From PALSA-505 sp036267135 (GTDB lineage: Bacteria; Actinomycetota; Actinomycetes; Streptosporangiales; Streptosporangiaceae), in NCBI GenBank assembly GCA_036267135.1, contig DATAWQ010000088.1:1-64000 (forward strand): a DNA stretch of 64,000 nucleotides. The letters are read 5' to 3'. Under the pieces are notes generated by a model. It worked only from the letters and a program-made list of their open reading frames with translations. It had not been told where the DNA came from and made no database searches. Made by a program: the position numbers and the translations under genes. Below, piece by piece: positions 17,731 through 27,033 of this stretch. Within the stretch, counting starts at the first letter, position 1, and each line of letters begins with the position of its first letter.

Positions 17731-18849
17731 TCATCGCGAGACCGGAACACAGCAACCGGGGGGGCACGTGTCGCAGGCTGGGCCCAGGCGGCCGAGCGCG
17801 GCGGGTGACGCCGCGCTCGGGCTGTCACGGGCCGGGCGCTCACGGGCCGGGCCCGCACCGGCCAGGCGCTCGCGTACCAGCTCGGTGATCATGCTGACGA
17901 ACCTGGGATCGGCGCCGGGGGTGGCGGCGCGCTCCAGCGGAAGACCGAGCCGGGCGGCCGTGTCCTTGGCCTCCAGATCGAGGTCGTGCCGGACCTCCAT
18001 GTGATCGGACACGAAGCCGGCCGGGACGAGCACGGCCGCGGGAGCGCCGGCGGAGGCCAGCTCTTCCAGGTGGTCGCGGACGTCGGGCCCGAGCCAGGGC
18101 TGCGACGGGGGCCCGCTGCGGCTCTGGTAGACCAGCCGCCAGGGGCGCTCGCCCACCTGGGCGGCGACCCGCTCGCTGACCAGCCTGGCCGTCTCGGTGA
18201 GCTGCGTGACGTAGCGGCCCGATTCTGGCGTGCGGGCCCGGCCAGCCTCGTGCGGGCCGCCCTCGTGCGGGCCGCTGGCCGCCGCCATCGTCTCCGGAAT
18301 GCTGTGCGCGGTGAAGACGAGATGGGCTCCGCCCTGGACACCGGCGGGAAGCCGGCCGAGCGCGGCGAGCGTGCTGCCGGCCAGCGGCTCGACGAACCCC
18401 GGATGATTGAAGTAGTGCCGGATCTTGTCGATCACCGGCGCGTGCGCGCCCACCTCGGCGCGGGCCCGCTCGATGTCATCGAGGTATTGCCTGCAGCTCG
18501 AGTACGAACCGTAGGCGGAGGTCACGAACGCGATGGCGCGCCTGACCCCGTCGGCGGCCATGGCCCGGACGGTGTCGGCCACAAAGGGCTGCCAGTTCCT
18601 GTTGCCCCAGTACAGCGGCAGATTCAGCCCCTCGTCGGCGAAGTCTTTCGCTACCGCGGCCAGCAGGTCACGGCACTGCTGGTTGATGGGACTCACGCCG
18701 CCGAACGCGTGATAGTGCTCGGCCACCTGGGCCAGCCGTTCTGGCGGGATCCGCCGGCCGCGGGTGACGTTCTCCAGGAACGGGAGCACGTCGTCCGGGC
18801 CCTGCGGACCCCCAAACGAGACGAGCAGGAAAGCGTCGTAGGCCGGCAT
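17731..18849 (-). CDS. hemH: ferrochelatase (coproporphyrin ferrochelatase type)
   Basis: A 372-aa enzyme that inserts Fe2+ into (copro)porphyrin for haem synthesis. Family landmarks are 'DAFLLVSFGGPQGPDDVLPF' at the start, 'VTSAYGSYSSCRQYLDDI' with a Cys, 'VFTAHSIPETM' (catalytic His) and 'VPAGFVSDHMEVRHDLD'. The C-terminus carries Cys359, 362, 366 and 367, matching the [2Fe-2S]-binding Cys known from actinobacterial ferrochelatases. It lies 8 nt downstream of the transglycosylase gene. An extra Gly/His/Pro stretch 'SGPHEGGPHEAGR' interrupts the middle. Confidence 0.95.
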   Translation of the reverse strand: MPAYDAFLLVSFGGPQGPDDVLPFLENVTRGRRIPPERLAQVAEHYHAFGGVSPINQQCRDLLAAVAKDFADEGLNLPLYWGNRNWQPFVADTVRAMAADGVRRAIAFVTSAYGSYSSCRQYLDDIERARAEVGAHAPVIDKIRHYFNHPGFVEPLAGSTLAALGRLPAGVQGGAHLVFTAHSIPETMAAASGPHEGGPHEAGRARTPESGRYVTQLTETARLVSERVAAQVGERPWRLVYQSRSGPPSQPWLGPDVRDHLEELASAGAPAAVLVPAGFVSDHMEVRHDLDLEAKDTAARLGLPLERAATPGADPRFVSMITELVRERLAGAGPARERPARDSPSAASPAALGRLGPACDTCPPGCCVPVSR

Positions 18850-18857
18850 CGCTCAGA

Positions 18858-20051
18858 TCAGCCGTACTCCCGTGCATACTCCTGGGCCAGTGCGAGCACT
18901 TCGTTGACGTACCACTGCGCGTGATTGTAGGCGAAGATCGCGGCGGACAAGCCGGCCGGGCCATTGGCGGCGCCGCTAGCACACAGGTACTCGGCCGCCG
19001 ACGGCACCGCGTCGTAAGGATTCATCACGTTCGGCGGGCCGGTCTCGCCGAACCCGTCGATCCCCCAGCGGGCCCAGGTGCTGGGCATGAACTGCATCGG
19101 CCCGAGCGCGCCCGCCGATGACGGACCCTCGTTCTGCCCGTCGGCGCTCTCGATCTGGCCGATGGCGGCCAGCACGGTCCAGGACAGCCCCTTGCAGTAC
19201 ATCGCGGCGGAGTCCTGGAACAAGGCGAGGAAGCTGTCCGGGCGGCCGCTGGTGCCCTTGCCGTCCACCGGGAGCTGCCCGCTGCTGACCTTTTGCTGGC
19301 GCAGGCTGACAAACTTGGTCTGGTCACCCAGCACGCGGCTGACCTGGGCATCCAGCGTGGCCAAGCTCGCCCCTGGGGCGCTGATCAGCACGCCGATCTG
19401 CGGCAGCAGGCCAAGCCGCTTGGAGGTGGCCGAGCCGACGATCGCGTCCACGTGAGGGATGCCGAGCACGGCGGAGCCGCCGAAGACGATCTTGGGCTGC
19501 CGGGCCCCTGTCACCTGGTAGCTGGTGCCGTGGTGCAGGCGCAGACGCTTGGCCACGGTGGCGGTGGTCACGAATCCGCCGCGCGCCAGCGCGGTCCATA
19601 TCCGCTGCCGGGCGGCCGTCTGGGGCGGGGTCCAGGACTGGAACTGGGCGGTGTTGACACCGACGATCTGGACCGTGTGGCCGTTGATCCCGACCGCGCC
19701 ACCGGCAACGGTGATCAGGCTGCGCACGTAGTGGAGCTTGCGGAGCTTGGCCAGTTGGGCCGCGGTGATCGCACCCGGGGCGACCGCGAAGACATCCGGC
19801 AGCACGACCTGGTGCATCGCGTCCTGACGCGAGGCGGTGGCGGCCGCGGGCGCCTGAGCCGACTGGCTGCCCATCGAGCCGGCGACGTAACTGACAGGCT
19901 CTCGCCCACCGTAGGCGGCGGGTGCGGCGAGACCCGTGGGAATGGTGACCGCCGACGCGGCCGGGGCGTAACCGACGGTCGCGCCGAGCACGATCGCGGC
20001 GAAGGCGGCCAGGGTTGAGGGGACGACGACAGCAGCGGGTCTGCGGCCCAT
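18858..20051 (-). CDS. secreted lytic transglycosylase (SLT domain)
   Basis: A 397-aa exported wall hydrolase. A signal peptide (VVVPSTLAAFAAIVLGATVG ... ASA) is followed by a linker region with 'RKLHYVRSLITVAGGAVGING'. A C-terminal transglycosylase domain contains the catalytic Glu in 'AAIGQIESADG', 'GALGPMQFMPSTWARWG' and 'NPYDAVPSAAEYLC'. It should cleave peptidoglycan between MurNAc and GlcNAc. I chose the ATG at 20051 (MGRRPAAV); an in-frame start at 20120 is weaker. It heads the hemH-IMPase gene run. Confidence 0.9.
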   Translation of the reverse strand: MGRRPAAVVVPSTLAAFAAIVLGATVGYAPAASAVTIPTGLAAPAAYGGREPVSYVAGSMGSQSAQAPAAATASRQDAMHQVVLPDVFAVAPGAITAAQLAKLRKLHYVRSLITVAGGAVGINGHTVQIVGVNTAQFQSWTPPQTAARQRIWTALARGGFVTTATVAKRLRLHHGTSYQVTGARQPKIVFGGSAVLGIPHVDAIVGSATSKRLGLLPQIGVLISAPGASLATLDAQVSRVLGDQTKFVSLRQQKVSSGQLPVDGKGTSGRPDSFLALFQDSAAMYCKGLSWTVLAAIGQIESADGQNEGPSSAGALGPMQFMPSTWARWGIDGFGETGPPNVMNPYDAVPSAAEYLCASGAANGPAGLSAAIFAYNHAQWYVNEVLALAQEYAREYG

Positions 20052-20207
20052 CAGGCTTCTCACTGCGCGATCACCATAGCCGTACTTTATCCGGCATAAG
20101 CCATCTGTGGACCCCCCCAATGCGGTTACAGTGCGAGGTTGCCCGCAGGCAGGGCCGAAAAATTCGGTCGACGTGGCCTGTTATCGTGACGTGGGAGGTT
20201 GCGCACA

Positions 20208-21461
20208 GTGACGGGTATCGGCACGAAGCGCAGCCGTACCCAGAAGGGTCAGGCCCCGGGCAGCCAGTACCTGGAGATCTTCCGGCTTCCCGGCACCCGC
20301 CAGTTCTCGGCCGCGTGTTTCGTCGGCCGCTGGCCCATGGCCATGGTCAACCTCGGCATCATCCTCGTGGTCTCGGCGTCGACCAGCAGTTACGCGATCG
20401 CCGGCGCGGTGTCAGCGACCGGGTCGCTCTGCTACGCGTTCGTGTCACCGCAGATGGGCAGGCTGTTCGACCGGCTCGGGCAATCGCGGGTGCTGCGACC
20501 GCTGATCGTGGCGTACAGCCTCAGCACGGTCGCGTTCATCGTGTGCGCGCAAGCGCGGGCACCGCTGTGGACGCTGTTCCTGGCCGGCGCGCTGTTCTAT
20601 ACCAGCATGCCGCCGCTCGGCTCACTGGTGCGTTCCCGCTGGAGCCACCTGCTCGGCGACTCACCGCTGCTGCACACGGCCTTCTCGTTCGAGTCGGTGG
20701 CCGACGAGCTGATCTTTGTCACCGGGCCCGCCCTGGTCACGATCCTGGCCACGGAACTCGTGCCGGTGAGCGGAATCGCTGTCGCCGGAGCGCTGGCCGT
20801 GACCGGCATGCTGTTGCTGCTGAGACTGGGCAGCACAGAGCCGCCGCCACAGTCACGAAGGCACAGCGGCAGCCGGGCCATCTCCACCCCCGGCATGCTG
20901 GTGATCATGGCGGTGTTCGCCGGGCTCGGCGCGATGTTCGGCACGATCGACCTGAGCACGGTGGCGTTCGCCACCGAGCACCACCACAAGCCGCTGGCCG
21001 GCCTGATCCTCGGCACCTACGCACTGGGCAGCGCCTCCGGCGGCCTGTGGTACGGCGCCAGGAAGTGGCGCGCGCCGCTGCACCGCCGCTTTCTCATCAC
21101 GCTGGCCGGCATGGTGATGGGGGTGGCGCCGCTGTGGGCGATCCCCAACGTGCCCGTGCTATTCGGGGTGATCTTCTTCTGCGGGCTGTCCATCGCGCCC
21201 ACCTTGATCGGCGGCTTCAGCCTCATCGAGCGCAAGATGCGCGCGGGCCTGCTCACCGAGGGCATGTCGCTGCTGTCCACCGCGATCGGCCTCGGCCTGG
21301 CCGCGGGCCCTCCGATTTCAGGCAAGCTCATCGACAGCCACGGCGCGAGCTGGGGCTATCTGTTCGCGCTGGGCTGCGGGTCCGTGGCGCTGGCCGCGGG
21401 GCTGCTCGGTGCCCGGCGGCTGGGCGCGCAGCCGGCTGAGGTAACGTCCGGGCATGGCTGA
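20208..21461 (+). CDS. MFS transporter
   Basis: A 417-aa membrane protein with about twelve hydrophobic helices, an MFS loop 'GRLFDRLGQSRVLRPLI' after helix 2 and a second-half partner 'LIERKMRAGLLTEGMSLL'. GGGAGG nine bases upstream selects the GTG at 20208. Its last 8 nt overlap the FAD-oxidase gene, so the two are co-expressed. The substrate is unknown. Confidence 0.9.
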   Translation: MTGIGTKRSRTQKGQAPGSQYLEIFRLPGTRQFSAACFVGRWPMAMVNLGIILVVSASTSSYAIAGAVSATGSLCYAFVSPQMGRLFDRLGQSRVLRPLIVAYSLSTVAFIVCAQARAPLWTLFLAGALFYTSMPPLGSLVRSRWSHLLGDSPLLHTAFSFESVADELIFVTGPALVTILATELVPVSGIAVAGALAVTGMLLLLRLGSTEPPPQSRRHSGSRAISTPGMLVIMAVFAGLGAMFGTIDLSTVAFATEHHHKPLAGLILGTYALGSASGGLWYGARKWRAPLHRRFLITLAGMVMGVAPLWAIPNVPVLFGVIFFCGLSIAPTLIGGFSLIERKMRAGLLTEGMSLLSTAIGLGLAAGPPISGKLIDSHGASWGYLFALGCGSVALAAGLLGARRLGAQPAEVTSGHG

Positions 21462-22767
21462 TGGGGTGACGGGCGGGTCGTGGCACAACTGGGCCGGTAA
21501 TCAGACGGCCAGGCCGCAACGGGTGATCACGCCCACGTCGGTGGCCGAAGTGGCCGACGCGGTCCGGCTGGGCGCCGAACTCGGGCTGCCGGTGCGGATG
21601 GCCGGCTCCGGGCACTCCTTTACCCCCGCGGCGGTCTGCGACGGGATACTCCTGCGGCCCGACGGCCTTAACCGCATCCGTTCGGTAGACAAGGACTCCG
21701 GCCTGGCGACGGCGGAGGCCGGATGCCGCCTGCGAGCGCTCAACGAGACCCTGCTCGGGCACGGCGTGGCCTTGGCCAATCTCGGCGACATCCAGGAGCA
21801 GACGGTGGCTGGCGCCATCGCGACCGGCACCCACGGCACCGGGCGGGACAGCGGCGGCATCGCGGCCCAGGTGGCCGGGCTCGAACTGGTGCTGGCCAGC
21901 GGTGAGGTGGTGACCTGCTCGGCCACCGAGCGGCCCGAACTGCTGAGCGCCGCCGCGGTCGGCCTCGGCGCGCTCGGCATCGTCACCGCCGTCACCTTCC
22001 GGGTGGTGCCCGCCTTCCTGCTGGAGGCGCGGGAGCAGCCGATGCGCTGGGACGAGGTGCTGCGCAGGCTGGATGAGCTGACCAAGGACAACGAGCACTT
22101 CGAGTTCTACTGGTTCCCGCATACCGACAATTGCCTGACCAAGCGGAACAACACCTCCCCCGGCCCGGCCAGGCCGATAGACGCGGCCAGGAAGTGGCTG
22201 GACGACGAGTTCCTGTCCAACACCGTGTTCGGGCTGACCTGCAGGCTGGGCCACCGGGTGCCCGGGCTGATCAAGCCGGTCAACCGGGTCGCCTCCCGCG
22301 CGCTCGGCTCACGGACCTACGTGGACGCCTCGCACCGGGTGTACACCAGCCCGCGGCGGGTGCGATTCAAGGAGCAGGAGTACGCCATCGGCCGTGAGCA
22401 CCTGGCCGACGCGCTCGGCGAGTTGCGCGGCCTGTTCGCCCGGCGGGACTGGCGGATCAGCTTCCCGATCGAGGTGCGGGTCAGCCCGCCCGACGACCTG
22501 TGGCTGTCCACCGCGCATGGGCGCGCCAGCGCCTACATCGCGATCCACGTCTTCCACGCCACGCCACACGATCCGTATTTCCGCGACACGGAGGCCTTGT
22601 TCACCGCCGTCGGGGGGCGGCCGCACTGGGGAAAAATGCACACCAGGGACGCGGCGTATCTATCCGGCGTCTATCCCAAGTTCACCGACTTCACCGCGCT
22701 ACGCGACACGCTGGATCCCGAGCGCCGGTTCGGTAACGTCTACACCCGCCAAGTGCTCGGTGACTGA
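21454..22767 (+). CDS. FAD-linked D-arabinono-1,4-lactone/alditol oxidase family protein
   Basis: A 437-aa VAO-fold oxidase. The N-terminal FAD domain has 'VRMAGSGHSFTPAAVCDG', where the His is the covalent-flavin residue of aldonolactone oxidases, and 'GDIQEQTVAGAIATGTHGTG'. The C-terminal ALO domain ends with 'HWGKMHTRDAAYLSGVYPKF' and 'DPERRFGNVYTRQVLG'. It would oxidise a sugar lactone or polyol, giving H2O2. It is coupled to the upstream MFS gene by an 8-nt overlap, a possible uptake/oxidation pair. Confidence 0.92.
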   Translation: MADGVTGGSWHNWAGNQTARPQRVITPTSVAEVADAVRLGAELGLPVRMAGSGHSFTPAAVCDGILLRPDGLNRIRSVDKDSGLATAEAGCRLRALNETLLGHGVALANLGDIQEQTVAGAIATGTHGTGRDSGGIAAQVAGLELVLASGEVVTCSATERPELLSAAAVGLGALGIVTAVTFRVVPAFLLEAREQPMRWDEVLRRLDELTKDNEHFEFYWFPHTDNCLTKRNNTSPGPARPIDAARKWLDDEFLSNTVFGLTCRLGHRVPGLIKPVNRVASRALGSRTYVDASHRVYTSPRRVRFKEQEYAIGREHLADALGELRGLFARRDWRISFPIEVRVSPPDDLWLSTAHGRASAYIAIHVFHATPHDPYFRDTEALFTAVGGRPHWGKMHTRDAAYLSGVYPKFTDFTALRDTLDPERRFGNVYTRQVLGD

Positions 22768-22846
22768 TCGCTGTGATTGATCACGGGGAGCGGCTGGAGC
22801 AGGGATATCACCCGGGACGGTCGCCGGACAAGCTAGTCTCGCCGGT

Positions 22847-23527
22847 ATGAATTCCCAAGCCGGCCGGGGCAACGCAGCGGGCGGCGCCGCCAACCGCTCC
22901 GGGCCGCGCCGGTCGCACCAGGGCGGATTGCCCGCGCAGGAACGCGAGCTCGGGGCCCAGGGCAGGCAGACACTGCGCAGGCTGCTGGACGCCGGCATGG
23001 CGGAGTTCGACGAGAAGGGCCTGCAGGCGGTCAGGGTGGACGACATCGTGCGCCGGGCCAAGACCTCGCACGGCACTTTCTACCTGTACTTCAAGAACAA
23101 GGAAGACCTGTTCCGTGCGCTCATGGGCGACATGCTGCACGAGATGGGGGCGATCACCGACGCATTCCCCGTAGTGACGCAGAACGACGCCGGGCGGGCC
23201 GCGCTGCGCGTGTGGGTGGAGCGGTTCTTCGTCGCCTACGCGGCGCACGCGGCGGTGCTGCGGGTGCTCACCCAGGCCGAAGTCATCAGCGACGAGACCT
23301 GGAGCGATGGGCTGCAGCTGATGTTCCGGCTGGCCGAGGCGATGACTACCGGCATGACGGCCGCGCCGAGCGACTCCGGGCAGACCGAGCACGCCGAACT
23401 CACCGCGGTCGCCTGCCTGATGATGCTGGCGCAGGTGAACTTCCTGCTCAGCCTGGACATCAAGCTGCCGCGCGAAGAGATGATCGACCGGATCGCCGCG
23501 ATCATCTACGCCGCGTTCCGAAGCTAG
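22847..23527 (+). CDS. TetR-family transcriptional regulator
   Basis: A 226-aa regulator. After about 45 flexible residues comes the TetR helix-turn-helix ('LLDAGMAEFDEKGLQAVRVD', then 'IVRRAKTSHGTFYLYFKNKE') and a helical ligand domain. It follows the MFS/FAD-oxidase pair on the same strand by 79 nt and may regulate it. The upstream bases contain partly symmetric TGATC words but no perfect operator. Confidence 0.93.
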   Translation: MNSQAGRGNAAGGAANRSGPRRSHQGGLPAQERELGAQGRQTLRRLLDAGMAEFDEKGLQAVRVDDIVRRAKTSHGTFYLYFKNKEDLFRALMGDMLHEMGAITDAFPVVTQNDAGRAALRVWVERFFVAYAAHAAVLRVLTQAEVISDETWSDGLQLMFRLAEAMTTGMTAAPSDSGQTEHAELTAVACLMMLAQVNFLLSLDIKLPREEMIDRIAAIIYAAFRS

Positions 23528-23641
23528 CCACCCCGGGCAGTTCCGCAACAAGCCACCCCGGCACGGCCGTTTCTTGGCGAAGCCGTTCATTCGGCTGAAA
23601 CGTCCGGGCCGTCGCCACCGAAGTACGGGGAGCCGCGCCGG

Positions 23642-24550
23642 TCAGCCGTCCGGGGAGCCGTGCCGGAAGGCCGAGACCACGTCCAGGGTCCGGCGGGCGG
23701 CGGGCACGTCGTGCACGCGGAACACCCGGGCGCCGTGCCAGGCGCAGACGGCCACCGAGGCGATCGTGCCCTCGGTGCGGTCGGTCACCGGCAGGCCGAG
23801 TGTGTCGCCGACAAAATCCTTGTTGGAGACCGCCACCAGCACCGGCCAGCCGGTGCCGGTCAGCCCGTCCAGCCGGCGGGTGAGCTCCAGTGAGTGGCCG
23901 GTGTCCTTGCCGAAGTCGTGCGCGGCGTCGATGAGGATCGAGTCCGGGCGCACCCCGGCCGCCACCGCGCGCTCGGCCTGACCGGTGACGTACCTGGTCA
24001 CCTCGCCGACCACGTCCGCGTAGACGGGGTCCAGCGCGCGGGTGCGCGGGGCCAGGCCACCGGCGTGCGAGCACACCAGCCCGAGGCCGCGGCGGGCGGC
24101 CACCTCGGCCAGCCCGGGGTCGAAGCCGCCCCAGGCGTCGTTGAGCAGATCCGCGCCCGCGTCGGCGACCGCGCGGCCGACCTCGGCGCGCCAGGTGTCC
24201 ACGCTGATCACGATCCCGGGGTGGCGCTCGCGCACCGCCGCCACCAGCCCGGCCACCCGGCGGATCTCCTCGGCCGCGTCGACCTCGTCGCCGTCGCCGG
24301 CCTTCACCCCGCCGATGTCGACGATGCCGGCGCCGTCGGCCACCGCCTGGCTCGCGGCGTCCAGGGCGGCGCCGAACTCATAGGTCGCGCCGTGGTCGTA
24401 GAACGAATCAGGGGTCCGGTTGACGACCGCCATGACCGCGAACGAGCCCGGCGGCACTTCCAGGCGGCCCAGACGCAAGGTCCGCTGGTGGCCCGCCTGG
24501 CGGTGGCCCGGTCGCTGGTGGCCCGGCCGCACCGAATCCGATTCAGTCAC
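23642..24550 (-). CDS. folP2: dihydropteroate synthase-like protein FolP2
   Basis: A 302-aa TIM-barrel pterin-binding protein. It reads 'MAVVNRTPDSFYDHGATYEF' and 'DIGGVKAGDGDEVDAAEE' where true DHPS has N-x-TPDSFSDGG and DIGGEST. This matches the FolP2 paralogue of mycobacteria, which lacks normal sulfa-target activity. The GTG at 24550 (VTESDSV) is used; no clear ribosome site is seen, and a GTG at 24532 is possible. Three pentapeptide repeats (RPGHQ-RPGHR-QAGHQ) precede the fold. It diverges from guaB1 with 57 nt between. Confidence 0.87.
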   Translation of the reverse strand: MTESDSVRPGHQRPGHRQAGHQRTLRLGRLEVPPGSFAVMAVVNRTPDSFYDHGATYEFGAALDAASQAVADGAGIVDIGGVKAGDGDEVDAAEEIRRVAGLVAAVRERHPGIVISVDTWRAEVGRAVADAGADLLNDAWGGFDPGLAEVAARRGLGLVCSHAGGLAPRTRALDPVYADVVGEVTRYVTGQAERAVAAGVRPDSILIDAAHDFGKDTGHSLELTRRLDGLTGTGWPVLVAVSNKDFVGDTLGLPVTDRTEGTIASVAVCAWHGARVFRVHDVPAARRTLDVVSAFRHGSPDG

Positions 24551-24607
24551 GGGGAGCAGGATAAAGGCCGTCCAGGGCACGCATGCGCGGCGGGCACAAT
24601 CGGATAC

Positions 24608-26044
24608 GTGCGATTCCTCGGTGATGAGATGCCCGGTCACGACCTGACCTACAGCGATGTCTTCATGGTGCCCAGCCGGTCGGGGGTGGCGTCCAGGCTG
24701 GACGCCGACCTGACCACCCGGGACGCGAGCGGGTGCACGATCCCGCTGGTGGTGGCCAACATGACGGCGGTGTCGGGCCGGCGGATGGCCGAGACCGTGG
24801 CCCGCCGGGGCGGCCTGGCCGTGCTGCCGCAGGACATCCCGGTGGACGTGGTGGCGGACGTGGTGGCGTGGGTGAAGAGCCGCGACCTGGTCTACGACAC
24901 ACCGATCACGCTGGGACCGGGCGACACCGCAGGCGATGCGCTGGCCCTGCTGCCCAAGCGCGCGCACGGCGCGGTCATCGTGACCGACGAGGGCCGGCCG
25001 GTGGGTGTCGTCACCGAGGCCGACTGCCAGGGCGTGGACCGGTTCACTCAGCTCCGCCAGATCATGTCCACCGAGCCGCTCACGCTGCAGGCCGGCACCG
25101 ATCCGGAGCGCGCCTTCGGCCTGCTGCACGACGGCAGGCACCGGCTGGCCCCGGTGGTGGAGGCCAGCGGCCGCTGCGTCGGCATCCTGACCAGGACCGG
25201 CGCACTGCGCGCCACGCTGTACCAGCCGGCCACCGACGCGGCGGGACGGCTGCGGGTGGCGGCGGCGCTGGGCATCAACGGGGACGTCGCGGAGAAGACC
25301 AAGCTGCTCACCGAGGCCGGGGCCGACCTGCTCGTGGTGGACACCGCGCACGGCCACCAGGAGAAAATGCTGACCGCGCTGCGTACGGTGCGCGGGATCG
25401 GTCCTTCGGTGCCGATCGTGGCCGGCAACGTGGTCACTCCCGAGGGGACCGCGGACCTGATCGAGGCGGGCGCGGACATCGTCAAGGTGGGGGTGGGCCC
25501 CGGCGCCATGTGCACCACCCGGATGATGACCGGGGTGGGACGGCCGCAGTTCAGCGCCGTGCTCGAGTGCGCCGCCGAGGCGCGGCAGCGCGGCGCGCAC
25601 GTCTGGGCCGACGGCGGTATCAGGCACCCGCGTGACGTCGCTCTGGCGCTGGCGGCCGGCGCCTCGGCCGTGATGATCGGGTCCTGGTTCGCCGGCACGT
25701 TCGAATCGCCCGGCGACGCTTTCCGTGATCCGGACGGCCGGCTGTACAAGGAGAGCTTCGGCATGGCCTCGGCCCGGGCGGTCCGGCTGCGTTCGGCCAG
25801 CGACTCGGCGTTCGAGCGGGCTCGCAAGGAGCTCTTCGAGGAGGGCATCTCGGCGGCCCGCATGTACCTGGACCCGGCGCGGCCCGGGGTCGAGGACCTG
25901 ATCGACACGATCACCGCCGGACTGCGCAGCGCTTGCACCTACGCCGGCGCCAGGGATCTAGCGGAGCTGCACGCCCGCGCCACGATCGGCGTGCAGAGCG
26001 CAGCCGGTTACACGGAGGGAATGCCGCTGCCCGCGAGCTGGTGA
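24608..26044 (+). CDS. guaB1: GuaB1-family IMPDH-like protein (probable GMP reductase)
   Basis: A 478-aa IMPDH/GMPR TIM barrel with an inserted CBS pair (residues about 95-200: 'HGAVIVTDEGRPVGVVTEAD', 'RLAPVVEASGRCVGILTR'). The catalytic-loop Cys is Cys302 in GPGAMCTTRMM, and 'WADGGIRHPRDVALALAAGA' follows. GuaB1 of mycobacteria works as a CBS-regulated GMP reductase rather than an IMP dehydrogenase, which I transfer by family. GTG start as VRFLGDEM. Its last bases precede a convergent hydrolase. Confidence 0.9.
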   Translation: MRFLGDEMPGHDLTYSDVFMVPSRSGVASRLDADLTTRDASGCTIPLVVANMTAVSGRRMAETVARRGGLAVLPQDIPVDVVADVVAWVKSRDLVYDTPITLGPGDTAGDALALLPKRAHGAVIVTDEGRPVGVVTEADCQGVDRFTQLRQIMSTEPLTLQAGTDPERAFGLLHDGRHRLAPVVEASGRCVGILTRTGALRATLYQPATDAAGRLRVAAALGINGDVAEKTKLLTEAGADLLVVDTAHGHQEKMLTALRTVRGIGPSVPIVAGNVVTPEGTADLIEAGADIVKVGVGPGAMCTTRMMTGVGRPQFSAVLECAAEARQRGAHVWADGGIRHPRDVALALAAGASAVMIGSWFAGTFESPGDAFRDPDGRLYKESFGMASARAVRLRSASDSAFERARKELFEEGISAARMYLDPARPGVEDLIDTITAGLRSACTYAGARDLAELHARATIGVQSAAGYTEGMPLPASW

Positions 26045-26066
26045 TCTGGAGAGCCGGTGAAGAGGG

Positions 26067-26858
26067 TCAGGCGACGGCGTCGTTGCCGGCTTGGGCGGGG
26101 GTGGCCGAGCGCTCGACGGCCTTGACCACCCAGCGGCCGATGCGGTCCACCAGCGCTGTGTTCGCCCCCGACTCCGCGTGGGCGAAGCCCGGCACGATCC
26201 ACAGATCCTTGGGCTCCTGGGCGGCCGCGTAGATCTCCTCGGCGTGGTCGGGCGGGAAGAAGTGGTCTTTGTCACCGTGCACGACCAGCAGCGGTATGGG
26301 CGCGATCAGGGCGGCCGCCTCGGCCGGCGGCACCGGCACCGGGTCCCAGCGGCCCGAGCTGATCCTGGTTTTGAGCACGTTCTTCGTGTAGAAACGCCCG
26401 GGCCGGCGTTCCACCGCCCAGTGCACCCGGCGCATCGGCTTGGTGCCGCGGTAGTACCAGTGACCGGGGCTGCTCACCGAGACCGCCGCGTCCAGCCCGC
26501 CCACCAGCCCCGCGTAGCGCAGCACGATGGACGCGCCCATGGAGAACCCGACGGCCGCGATCCGCTGATAGCCGAGCTCCCTGGCGTAGCGGACCGCCAC
26601 GTCCAGGTCCTTGGTCTCGCGGTCGCCCAGCGTGGACAGCCCACCCGAGCGTCCGTGGCCGCGAAAATCGAAGCCGATCACCCCGCCGACATGGTTGAGC
26701 CTGGTCGCGATCCGCCACACCATGGGCCGCTGCCAGGACCCAGTGAACCCATGCGCGACGATGATCGCTAGCTGTTTGTCACTCGCCAAGTGCACCGCGT
26801 CGATCGGAACTCCGTCGTCGGTCACCAGCGTCTTTGCGAAAGGAACCGGGCCGGCCAT
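26067..26858 (-). CDS. alpha/beta hydrolase
   Basis: A 263-aa cytoplasmic alpha/beta hydrolase with a complete triad. The nucleophile is in GFSMGAS, the acid in 'LLVVHGDKDHFFPP' and the His in 'VPGFAHAESG'. The oxyanion strand is 'AIIVAHGFTGSWQRP'. GGGAG four bases before the ATG at 26858 sets the start. In-frame sequence further upstream consists of 22-bp DNA repeats. The substrate is unknown. Confidence 0.92.
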   Translation of the reverse strand: MAGPVPFAKTLVTDDGVPIDAVHLASDKQLAIIVAHGFTGSWQRPMVWRIATRLNHVGGVIGFDFRGHGRSGGLSTLGDRETKDLDVAVRYARELGYQRIAAVGFSMGASIVLRYAGLVGGLDAAVSVSSPGHWYYRGTKPMRRVHWAVERRPGRFYTKNVLKTRISSGRWDPVPVPPAEAAALIAPIPLLVVHGDKDHFFPPDHAEEIYAAAQEPKDLWIVPGFAHAESGANTALVDRIGRWVVKAVERSATPAQAGNDAVA

Positions 26859-26889
26859 GCTCCCATTCTGCGCGCCGATGGCCAGTGCC

Positions 26890-26950
26890 CTGGCACCAGG
26901 TAGGCACAGCCCCGGCACCAGGTAGGCACAGCCCTGGCACCAGGTAGGCC
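26890..26950. repeat. 22-bp direct repeat, 2.8 copies
   Basis: Units at 26890-26911, 26912-26933 and a partial 26934-26950. They share GGCACCAGGTAGGCACAGCC in the first two and differ at one base near the start. They lie between the divergent hydrolase and cyclase genes, about 30 nt before the hydrolase start, and could be an operator array or a neutral minisatellite. Confidence 0.85.
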
Positions 26951-27033
26951 GGGTACGGCAGGCTGGTGCCCCTCGCGGGTGATCTACCGCCGTAATCCGA
27001 ACGCTGAAACTGCCTGTCGTGCCGGGAGGCGCC

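Noticed and set aside
22768..22846. TetR operator before the regulator at 22847
   Set aside because: TGATC words occur but the symmetry is imperfect, so I do not list it as a site.
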